5,198 nt of DNA from CAZERD01 sp964515405 (lineage in GTDB: Bacteria; Campylobacterota_A; Desulfurellia; Desulfurellales; CAZERD01), in contig CAZERD010000068.1 in the NCBI GenBank assembly GCA_964515405.1, positions 1 to 5,198 on the forward strand, in the 5' to 3' direction. The translations under genes were made by a program, and so were the position numbers. Below are positions 1 to 5,198 of the stretch, piece by piece (positions within the stretch are counted from its first letter, which is position 1; every line of letters starts with the position of its first letter). Under the pieces are notes generated by a model. It was not told where the DNA came from. It was given only the letters and a program-made list of their open reading frames with translations, and ran no database searches.

Positions 1-2285
1 TTGACACCCCTCTAAGTGAGATGCCGGTTTATGGGACCGTTGCTTCAAGGTTCAATGATAGTGCCACTACGCTTTTTTTCTTTAAGCTTATGGAAAAGGG
101 TGGTTTAGTGGATGGTCTACCTGAGTACGTTTCCAGGGGGCTGGAAAGTGCCAGTGCTCCTGTTATACCGGCTACGAAAAGCAGGTATCTGAGTGAGATA
201 GCTGATACGGTAAGGAGCTACCGTAAGAGAGCTGATAGGGAATCCGAACTTGCCGGGGAGCTTTATTCTATTAGGGAGACTATTGCTCATATGGAGAGTA
301 CAAGTGATGAAGAGAATAATATTGATTCTGTACTGGAAATGCTCAAGAGAGAGGAAGATAGGATACAAACCATCCTCAGTAGTAATACGATTAGGATAAT
401 CAGGGATTGGCCAGCATTGAAAAGGAAATATTCTGGGGATAAGATGGTGGCTAAGATCAGGAACAAGGAAGTAGTTTACAAGCTGAAAACAGAAACATTG
501 TCTGGTAACGTTATACCCAAGGTATCACTTCCACGTAGTGAAAATTATGAGGAGATAGTAAAATACGTATTGAAGGAAAATGTACCTGGTCAGTTTCCAT
601 ATACTGCTGGTGTTTTTCCGTTGAGAAGGGAAGATGAACAGCCCACGAGAATGTTTGCTGGGGAAGGGGTTCCTGAGAGAACGAATAAGAGGTTCCACTA
701 TCTATCCGAAGGGCAGCCCTTTAGCAGGCTTTCAACTGCATTTGACTCTATTACTTTGTACGGTGAAGATCCAAAGGAGAGACCTGATATTTATGGTAAG
801 ATAGGCAATGCTGGTGTTTCTGTTCCTACTATAGATGATGCTAAGAAACTTTACAGCGGATTTAATCTGTGTGACCCAAGTACCTCTGTTTCCATGACAA
901 TAAATGGACCTGCTCCCATGATGCTTGCCATGTTTCTAAATACTGCTATTGACCAACAGGTGGAGAGATATCTCAAGGAACATGGCCAGTTTGGTAAAGC
1001 TATGGATAGGATAAATGATCATTACAAATCACTTAATTTGCCGAGACCTCAGTATAATCGAAGCTTTGGAATTGACTATGTTGATGAGGAGGAGCATTTG
1101 GGGTTGGGGTTACTGGGCGTTAGTGGAGATTTCGTGGTGGACAGGGATGTGTATGAGGAGATAAAGAGGTTTACCTTCAGTACGGTTAGAGGCACTGTTC
1201 AGGCTGATATACTCAAAGAGGACCAGGCTCAGAACACATGTCTGTTTTCCATAGACTTTTCCCTCAAGTTGATGGGCGATATTCAAGAATACTTCATTGA
1301 AAACGATGTGAGGAATTATTATTCGGTTTCCATTTCTGGCTACCACATAGCTGAAGCTGGGGCAAATCCGGTAACACAACTTGCCTTTACGCTTGCAAAT
1401 GGGTTTACATATGTTGAGTATTATTTATCCAGGGGAATGAATGTGGATGAATTTGCTCGCAATCTCTCTTTCTTCTTTTCAAATGGTATGGATATAGAAT
1501 ATGCTGTTATAGGTAGGGTTGCTAGAAGAATATGGGCAGTGGCGATGAGGGATAGGTACGGTGCTTCTGAAAGGAGTCAAAAGCTTAAGTATCATATACA
1601 GACGTCGGGCAGGTCTCTTCATGCAATGGAGATTGAGTTCAATGATATAAGAACCACTCTTCAGGCCCTGATGGCTGTTTACGATAATTGCAACTCTCTC
1701 CATACTAATGCTTATGATGAGGCTATAACTACCCCTACAGAGGAATCCGTTAGAAGGGCCTTGGCTATACAGATGATAATCAACAAGGAATTTGGCATGT
1801 CGCGGAGCGAAAACCCTCTCCAGGGTTCTTATATCGTTGAGGAGCTTACAGATATGGTTGAGGATAGGGTTCTTGAGGAGTTTGATAGGATATCCAGAAG
1901 AGGAGGGGTGTTAGGTGCTATGGAGTCAAGGTATCAGAGAAATAAAATACAGGAGGAGTCGCTCCTTTACGAAAGAATGAAGAGCACAGGTGAGCTTCCC
2001 ATAGTAGGTGTTAATACATTTTTATCTGATGAGAGCAAGTATGTTGAGCCTGCTGTTCTAAGTAGATCAGCGGACGATGAGAAGAAGCAACAGATTGAGA
2101 ATCTGAAGGCTTTCCACTATCGTAATAGGAATGTTGCAAATAAATATCTTGAGAGATTGAAACTGGCTGCCCTGGAGAATAAGAACATTTTCACGGAGAT
2201 GATGGAGGCTGTTAAGTATTGTTCTATTGGTCAAATAACAGGTGCTTTGTTTGAGGTTGGAGGTAGATACAGGAGGAATATGTAG
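1..2285 (+). CDS. icmF: Fused isobutyryl-CoA mutase (IcmF-type), 3' portion; 5' end outside window
   Basis: Adenosylcobalamin-dependent radical mutase that interconverts isobutyryl-CoA and n-butyryl-CoA in the cytoplasm. The frame is open to the left edge (first full codon at base 3), so the methionine at 21 is internal. IcmF proteins are about 1,080-1,100 residues: B12-binding domain, MeaB-like GTPase chaperone, linker, mutase. Only the end of the GTPase region (MPVYGTVASRFND), the helical linker and the whole mutase part (about 760 residues) are here; the cobalamin motif DxHxxG and the GTPase P-loop would lie upstream. Counting Met at 21 as residue 1, the TIM barrel begins near PGQFPYTAG (189-197). 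Other landmarks are TRMFAGEG, GTVQADILKED, SISGYHIAEAGAN with the catalytic-region His442, YHIQTSGRS (His525, Gln527) and the terminal ALFEVGGRYRRNM. Phe212 and Gln404 occupy the positions of Tyr89 and Arg207 of methylmalonyl-CoA mutase, which favours an isobutyryl-CoA rather than a methylmalonyl-CoA substrate. The stop is TAG at 2283. No frameshift is seen. Family assignment is very secure; exact substrate is inferred. Confidence 0.95.
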   Translation, partial: DTPLSEMPVYGTVASRFNDSATTLFFFKLMEKGGLVDGLPEYVSRGLESASAPVIPATKSRYLSEIADTVRSYRKRADRESELAGELYSIRETIAHMESTSDEENNIDSVLEMLKREEDRIQTILSSNTIRIIRDWPALKRKYSGDKMVAKIRNKEVVYKLKTETLSGNVIPKVSLPRSENYEEIVKYVLKENVPGQFPYTAGVFPLRREDEQPTRMFAGEGVPERTNKRFHYLSEGQPFSRLSTAFDSITLYGEDPKERPDIYGKIGNAGVSVPTIDDAKKLYSGFNLCDPSTSVSMTINGPAPMMLAMFLNTAIDQQVERYLKEHGQFGKAMDRINDHYKSLNLPRPQYNRSFGIDYVDEEEHLGLGLLGVSGDFVVDRDVYEEIKRFTFSTVRGTVQADILKEDQAQNTCLFSIDFSLKLMGDIQEYFIENDVRNYYSVSISGYHIAEAGANPVTQLAFTLANGFTYVEYYLSRGMNVDEFARNLSFFFSNGMDIEYAVIGRVARRIWAVAMRDRYGASERSQKLKYHIQTSGRSLHAMEIEFNDIRTTLQALMAVYDNCNSLHTNAYDEAITTPTEESVRRALAIQMIINKEFGMSRSENPLQGSYIVEELTDMVEDRVLEEFDRISRRGGVLGAMESRYQRNKIQEESLLYERMKSTGELPIVGVNTFLSDESKYVEPAVLSRSADDEKKQQIENLKAFHYRNRNVANKYLERLKLAALENKNIFTEMMEAVKYCSIGQITGALFEVGGRYRRNM

Positions 2286-2322
2286 CTAAACCTTTCGTTG
2301 TTTTAGGGTCTGGAGTTAGTAA

Positions 2323-2351
2323 TTGACTTTTCCTTGTTTGGAATATAGAAT
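2323..2351 (+). promoter_or_regulatory. Sigma70-like promoter upstream of tatA
   Basis: TTGACT at 2323-2328 and TAGAAT at 2346-2351 each match the consensus at 5 of 6 positions and are separated by the ideal 17 bases. No extended -10 TG is present. Transcription would start near 2357-2359, giving a leader of about 20 bases that contains the tatA ribosome binding site. It sits in the only sizeable gap of the window, between icmF and the tatA-argS-SPOR-lgt run, so it is the natural promoter of that operon. The match is by eye; no start site has been mapped. Confidence 0.6.
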
Positions 2352-2358
2352 TTCCAAA
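2337..2358. repeat. Perfect 7-bp inverted repeat flanking the tatA -10 box
   Basis: TTTGGAA (2337-2343) and TTCCAAA (2352-2358) are exact reverse complements separated by 8 bases, and those 8 bases contain the putative -10 hexamer. The dyad is centred at about 2347.5, so a dimeric regulator bound here would cover the -10 box and reach about +1. A 7-bp repeat with a short spacer is expected by chance a few times in a window this size, so only its placement makes it a candidate operator. No known regulator motif is recognised. Confidence 0.4.
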
Positions 2359-2361
2359 ACT

Positions 2362-2370
2362 AGAGAGGGG
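2362..2370 (+). promoter_or_regulatory. Ribosome binding site of tatA
   Basis: The purine-rich stretch AGAGAGGGG, continued by G at 2371, ends about 7 bases before the ATG at 2378. It is one of the two clear Shine-Dalgarno sequences in the window (the other precedes the SPOR gene) and supports 2378 as the tatA start over the overlapping alternative-frame TTG start at 2323. Confidence 0.65.
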
Positions 2371-2377
2371 GTATTTA

Positions 2378-2623
2378 ATGTTCAATCCTGGAACGTGGGG
2401 TCCCGGAGAGTGGGGTATAATAATCGTTCTGTTGATCCTTGTGTTTGGTGCAAGAAAGCTTCCGGAAATAGGCTCTGGACTTGGAAAGGGGATAAAGAAT
2501 TTTAAGAAATCTCTTAAAGAAGCTACCGAGAACGCTGAATCAGAGGAGAAAAAGGAAGAGAAGGAAGAAAATATAAAAACGGCAGAGGTTGTGGAAGGCA
2601 GTAAAGAAGATAAAAAAGACTGA
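2378..2623 (+). CDS. tatA: Twin-arginine translocase subunit TatA/E
   Basis: Small inner-membrane protein of 81 residues that oligomerises with TatC to move folded, twin-arginine-signal proteins across the cytoplasmic membrane. The layout is typical of TatA: a short N-terminal tail, one transmembrane helix (about residues 12-25, rich in Ile, Leu and Val), the hinge F23-G24-A-R-K-L-P-E30, an amphipathic helix with GSGLGKGIKNFKKSL (32-46), and a very charged Glu/Lys tail (about 47-81) likely disordered in the cytoplasm. Glu11 precedes the membrane helix where E. coli TatA has Gln and TatB has Glu. The FG-x-x-KLPE and FKK motifs and the short length favour TatA/E over TatB. It has its own promoter and strong ribosome binding site and is followed 5 bases later by argS. 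No tatC or tatB is visible in the window. Confidence 0.93.
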   Translation: MFNPGTWGPGEWGIIIVLLILVFGARKLPEIGSGLGKGIKNFKKSLKEATENAESEEKKEEKEENIKTAEVVEGSKEDKKD

Positions 2624-2628
2624 CATAA

Positions 2629-4266
2629 ATGAAGAGAAAAATACGGGCTTTCGTTGAGGATTACTTTAAAAGTAGAGGAGTATCGGGGTATGTAACCTTT
2701 GGAGTTGATCCTCCAAAAGTGGAGGAGTTTGGACACTATTCCACCAATGCTGCCTTAGTGGCAGCTCGTGTTTTGAAAAGATCCCCGCTGGAAATAGGTG
2801 AAGAGTTAAAGAAGTACTTGGAAGAAAGGGAGAGTATATTTGATAGAATAGAAGTTGTGAGGCCTGGTTTCGTTAATTTCTTTTTGAAGAAAAGCTATGT
2901 GTTTGATGAACTGTCAAGGATATTAAGTAAAGGAGTTGATTATTTCAAGGAGGACCTTTCTCAAGGTGGTAGGATACAGGTAGAGTTTGTAAGTGCTAAT
3001 CCTACAGGGCCACTTCATATAGGTCACGGTAGAGGGGCGGCTATAGGTGATTCATTGAGCAAGATTTTGAGCTTTTTTGGGTATGATGTGAGCAGGGAGT
3101 ATTATATAAACGATGCGGGTAACCAGATGAGATTGTTGGGTGAATCCGCATTTGCAAGGTATAAGGAACTGTTGGGTGTGGATTGTGTCTTTCCGGAGGA
3201 CGGTTACAGAGGGGATTATATAGTTGACATAGCGAGAGAACTCGTGGAGAAATATGGTGGGTCCCTCCTGGAGAGAGAGGATGCTGTTGATATATGCAGG
3301 CGAGAGGCTGAGGGGGTAATATTGGATGGTATAGTGGATTCCCTTTCAAGGTTCAGGGTGAGATTTGATGTATTCTTTAGGGAGTCTCATTTGTTTGATG
3401 AAGGTACTGTGGAATCGACGGTTGAGCTGCTCAGGGAAAAGGGACTTGTCTACGAGAGCAAGGGTGCGTTATGGTTTAAATCCACTGCTTTTGGTGACGA
3501 TAAGGATAGGGTCTTGAGGAAGAACACTGGAGAGTACACCTATTTCGCAAGCGATATTGCTTACCATAGAGATAAGTTCTTAGATAGAAAGTTTGATAGG
3601 GTTGTAGATATATGGGGTGCAGATCATCATGGTTATGTGAATAGAATGAAGTCTGCTGCCAGGGCTTTGGGTGTTGAACCGGAGAGACTTCGCATTATAC
3701 TTGTACAGATGGTTAATTTGATTCGTGATAGGGAAAAGGTTTCTATGTCAACCAGGCGGGGTGAGTTTGTCAAGCTAAACGATATACTGGATGAGGTTGG
3801 TGTAGATGCGACCAGGTTTATGTTTGTGTCCCGAAGTGTCAATACCCATATAGATTTTGATGTAGATGTGGTTAAGAAACAGACATCTGAGAACCCTGTA
3901 TATTACGTACAGTATGCCTATGCTCGTATAATGAATATATTCAAGAACATTGAAGATAAGGGTCTCAGGGTAGATGAAAGTGTTGGATTTGATGAGCTTA
4001 TAGAGGAGGAAGAGTTTAATCTTGCCTTGGAGACAGTGAGGTTTAAGGATTCACTGTTAAAAGCCCACGATGAGATGGAGCCATATTATGTTACAAAGGG
4101 ATTGCTGGATGTGGCTGAAAAGCTCCACCAGTTTTACAATAGGCGCAGAGTTATAGGTAGTGGAGAAAGGGTTATGAGTGCCAGGGTGAAATTGCTTAAG
4201 GCTGTTGCCTGTGCCATGTTGCTTGGTATGCAATTGATTGGAGTAGAGGCAAAAAAAGAAATGTGA
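2629..4266 (+). CDS. argS: Arginine--tRNA ligase (ArgRS)
   Basis: Class I aminoacyl-tRNA synthetase that charges tRNA-Arg with arginine using ATP in the cytoplasm. It has 545 residues, normal for the family (about 550-580). Domains in order are the ArgRS-specific N-terminal tRNA-binding domain (about 1-95, with FGHYSTNAA), the Rossmann catalytic domain (about 110-405) and the helical DALR anticodon-binding domain (about 425-545, starting near YYVQYAYARI and ending in Met). Catalytic signatures are HIGH at 130-133 within SANPTGPLHIGHGRG, EYYINDAGNQM (157-167), WGADHHG (329-335) and the second signature loop, read as V-S-M-S-T-R (371-376), a degenerate KMSKS. An in-frame TAA at 2626-2628 directly before the ATG excludes any longer start. 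No strong Shine-Dalgarno precedes it; the start lies 5 bases after the tatA stop, suggesting translational coupling. It is intact, with codon usage like its neighbours. Confidence 0.97.
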   Translation: MKRKIRAFVEDYFKSRGVSGYVTFGVDPPKVEEFGHYSTNAALVAARVLKRSPLEIGEELKKYLEERESIFDRIEVVRPGFVNFFLKKSYVFDELSRILSKGVDYFKEDLSQGGRIQVEFVSANPTGPLHIGHGRGAAIGDSLSKILSFFGYDVSREYYINDAGNQMRLLGESAFARYKELLGVDCVFPEDGYRGDYIVDIARELVEKYGGSLLEREDAVDICRREAEGVILDGIVDSLSRFRVRFDVFFRESHLFDEGTVESTVELLREKGLVYESKGALWFKSTAFGDDKDRVLRKNTGEYTYFASDIAYHRDKFLDRKFDRVVDIWGADHHGYVNRMKSAARALGVEPERLRIILVQMVNLIRDREKVSMSTRRGEFVKLNDILDEVGVDATRFMFVSRSVNTHIDFDVDVVKKQTSENPVYYVQYAYARIMNIFKNIEDKGLRVDESVGFDELIEEEEFNLALETVRFKDSLLKAHDEMEPYYVTKGLLDVAEKLHQFYNRRRVIGSGERVMSARVKLLKAVACAMLLGMQLIGVEAKKEM

Positions 4267-4273
4267 GAGGTGG
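4265..4273 (+). promoter_or_regulatory. Ribosome binding site of the SPOR gene, overlapping the argS stop
   Basis: GAGAGGTGG begins inside the argS TGA (4264-4266) and ends 3 bases before the ATG at 4277; its GAGAGG part is 6 bases away. This supports 4277 as the start over the out-of-frame ATG at 4281 and indicates that ribosomes finishing argS can reinitiate on the next gene. Confidence 0.6.
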
Positions 4274-4276
4274 ATT

Positions 4277-5125
4277 ATGGATGAGAAAGAGAAAATCAAG
4301 GAGATGTTGAAAAAGAACAAGAAGAAGGTTTCAGTGGCAACCTTGGTAGGTACGGTTGTTGTTGCGATTGTTGTTGGTGTCGCTATAGGATATGCTTTGC
4401 TCTCCCTGTTTTTTAAAGGTCCTACTATTCCACCAGGTCCACAGAACGTAAGTGTTCCCCCGCCTCCTCCGCCTGCGGGGCCTGTGAAACATAAGAAGAA
4501 ACCCAAGCCACCAAAAGAGATCAAAGTCAAGGCGCCTGTCTCCAGTGTGGCTGTGAGTGTTCCAAAACCTGCTATGACAAGCAAAATAAAGCCCAAGAAA
4601 ACCCTACCGGAGGTGGTAAACACATATGCCTCGGGAGTGGCGAGTTCTTCTGGAAAGAAGGTGGTGTTTAAGCCGGCTGTTAAACCTTCTCAGGAAAAAA
4701 ATACGAAGAGTAAAGTTAGTAAGATTGAGAGGCTTGTAAGAGAGAAGGTTTCCAAGATTGTTTCAAAGCGTAAAAAGAAAGTGAAACGGGTGGTGGTAGC
4801 CAAGAAACGTGTTGTGTCGGGGGGTGAACACAAGTGTGTTAGGAAAAGGATTCAGGAGGCCATGCGTATTTCTCCGACGGCGAAGAGAAAATATGTGGTT
4901 CAGGTTGCCTCGGATAGAAACAAGAAGATGGCTATATATACCCTGGGTAGGTTGATAAGATGTGGTTATAAGAGCTATCTTAAGGATGTGGTAGTGCATG
5001 GTAAGAAGTACACCAGGGTTATGGTTGGTCCTGTGTCAAGCTATGCCAAGGCGAAGTTTGTAGCTGCTCAGGTGAAAAAGGCGTTACATCTGGATTACAG
5101 TCCACTCATCATAAGGGAGAGATGA
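4277..5125 (+). CDS. Membrane-anchored, highly basic SPOR-domain protein
   Basis: Predicted single-pass inner-membrane protein of 282 residues whose C-terminal SPOR domain should bind denuded glycan strands of septal peptidoglycan; a role in cell division or wall remodelling is inferred from the family. Order: charged cytoplasmic tail (1-18), one membrane helix (about 19-46), Pro/Lys-rich linker with six consecutive prolines at 61-66 (about 50-110), a Lys/Arg-rich stretch containing KVSKI twice (146-150, 157-161), then SPOR (about 204-280). SPOR landmarks are Y-V-V-Q-V (206-210), Y-T-R-V-M-V-G-P (245-252) and the final helix A-K-A-K-F-V-A. By hand count there are 53 Lys, 15 Arg and 15 acidic residues, an unusually basic composition. 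Cys187 and Cys229 are the only cysteines. It lies 10 bases after argS and overlaps lgt by 4 bases. The Pro-Lys linker recalls TonB, but the C-terminus is SPOR, not TonB. Domain assignment is firm; no specific gene name is justified. Confidence 0.85.
   Translation: MDEKEKIKEMLKKNKKKVSVATLVGTVVVAIVVGVAIGYALLSLFFKGPTIPPGPQNVSVPPPPPPAGPVKHKKKPKPPKEIKVKAPVSSVAVSVPKPAMTSKIKPKKTLPEVVNTYASGVASSSGKKVVFKPAVKPSQEKNTKSKVSKIERLVREKVSKIVSKRKKKVKRVVVAKKRVVSGGEHKCVRKRIQEAMRISPTAKRKYVVQVASDRNKKMAIYTLGRLIRCGYKSYLKDVVVHGKKYTRVMVGPVSSYAKAKFVAAQVKKALHLDYSPLIIRER
4458..4480 (+). other. GC-only stem-loop over the polyproline codons
   Basis: CCCCGC (4458-4463) and GCGGGG (4475-4480) form a perfect 6-bp all-GC stem with an 11-base loop, lying over and just after the six-proline run of the SPOR gene (4457-4474). 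The surrounding coding sequence is much more AT-rich. The proline codons explain the C-rich arm, so a separate regulatory role is uncertain. Confidence 0.35.
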
Positions 5126-5198
5126 TTCGCTATCCGCACATTAACCCCAACATTTTTACGCTGGGCCCGTTCCATCTTAGATGGTACGGGCTGGCTTA
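5122..5198 (+). CDS. lgt: Prolipoprotein diacylglyceryl transferase (Lgt), 5' portion only
   Basis: Lgt is the inner-membrane enzyme that transfers a diacylglyceryl group from phosphatidylglycerol to the lipobox cysteine of preprolipoproteins, the first step of lipoprotein maturation. Only the first 25 codons are present before the right edge. They read MIRYPHINPNIF followed by TLGPFHLRWYGLA, matching the conserved Lgt N-terminus (x-Y-P-x-I-[DN]-P-x-[IL]-[FI], then G-P-x-x-[IL]-R-W-Y-G-L). The start ATG at 5122 overlaps the TGA of the SPOR gene (ATGA, 5122-5125), and AAGGGAG at 5113-5119 can serve as ribosome binding site. The catalytic region and most membrane helices lie beyond the window. 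The identification rests on a short but distinctive segment. Confidence 0.85.
   Translation, partial: MIRYPHINPNIFTLGPFHLRWYGLA
5165..5191 (+). other. Near-perfect hairpin inside the start of lgt
   Basis: The outer arms GCCCGT (5165-5170) and ACGGGC (5186-5191) and the inner arms CCATC (5172-5176) and GATGG (5180-5184) pair completely. They are separated by a single T-T mismatch (5171/5185) and closed by a 3-base TTA loop; in duplex DNA the innermost T-A pair also matches. The structure covers codons for the conserved GPFHLRWYG segment, starting 44 bases into the gene. It has no T-run after it, so it does not look like an intrinsic terminator. Function unknown. Confidence 0.5.

Noticed and set aside
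1..6. TTGACA, a perfect -35 hexamer
   Set aside because: It lies inside icmF coding sequence and I see no suitably spaced -10 box; chance match.
2091..2105. CAGATT-GAG-AATCTG dyad near the end of icmF
   Set aside because: Short and fully explained by coding sequence; chance level.
2286..2322. Possible terminator after icmF
   Set aside because: Only a weak CTAAA/TTTAG pairing with no GC-rich stem or T-run; icmF transcription may read through.
2323..2505. 60-residue plus-strand frame beginning with TTG
   Set aside because: It begins in the -35 box and overlaps tatA in another frame, with no ribosome site before it; TatA is unmistakable.
2709..2726. Perfect 7-bp hairpin (TCCTCCA, AAAG loop, TGGAGGA) near the argS start
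   Set aside because: Several such hairpins are expected by chance in a window this size, and the position about 80 bases into the gene gives no reason to assign a role.
2224..2736. 170-residue minus-strand open frame across the icmF-tatA-argS junctions
   Set aside because: It is Ser/Phe-rich because it is antisense to the Glu/Lys-rich TatA tail; three well-supported features lie on the other strand.
4057..4623. 188-residue minus-strand open frame with hydrophobic, Phe- and Gly-rich composition
   Set aside because: It is antisense to the argS end and the Lys/Pro-rich SPOR start, which forces Phe/Gly-rich complements. It matches no family I know and has no supporting ribosome site or context.
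5122..5198. More C- and G-ending codons at the lgt start than in its neighbours, hinting at different origin
   Set aside because: Only 25 codons are visible, too few to separate transfer from chance.

Overview
This window looks like an ordinary stretch of a diderm (Gram-negative-type) bacterial chromosome. It holds three complete genes and two partial ones, all on the + strand. A lipoprotein diacylglyceryl transferase, a Tat translocase subunit and a periplasm-directed SPOR protein all fit a cell with an envelope and peptidoglycan. The ArgRS sequence, with its NPTGPLHIGHGRG and MSTR-GEF signatures, resembles the type I know from deltaproteobacterial (Desulfobacterota-like) genomes; this is recollection, not a search. 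Arginine is mostly AGA/AGG and ATA is common for isoleucine, a bias often seen in thermophiles, so a thermophilic or related deep-branching diderm is possible but unproven.

Layout. Bases 1-2285 carry the 3' two thirds of a fused coenzyme-B12 acyl-CoA mutase of the IcmF (isobutyryl-CoA mutase) type, cut by the left edge. A 92-base gap follows. It contains a well-formed sigma70-like promoter (TTGACT, 17-base spacer, TAGAAT) with a perfect 7-bp inverted repeat wrapped around its -10 box, and then a strong ribosome binding site. Downstream is a compact run: tatA (2378-2623), argS (2629-4266), a highly basic membrane-anchored SPOR-domain protein (4277-5125) and the first 25 codons of lgt (5122 to the right edge). 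The gaps are 5 bases, 10 bases and a 4-base ATGA overlap, so these genes are very probably one operon started by the tatA promoter.

How the genes relate. IcmF interconverts isobutyryl-CoA and n-butyryl-CoA in branched-chain acyl-CoA metabolism and looks transcriptionally separate from what follows. The operon combines protein export (TatA), a cell-wall or division-associated factor (SPOR protein) and lipoprotein maturation (Lgt) with the housekeeping enzyme ArgRS.

I found no mobile element, CRISPR array, tRNA or rRNA, and nothing that amounts to a new multi-gene system. The points most worth a second look are a near-perfect 27-base hairpin inside the start of lgt, the extreme positive charge of the SPOR protein (about +53 by hand count), and the palindrome centred on the tatA -10 element.
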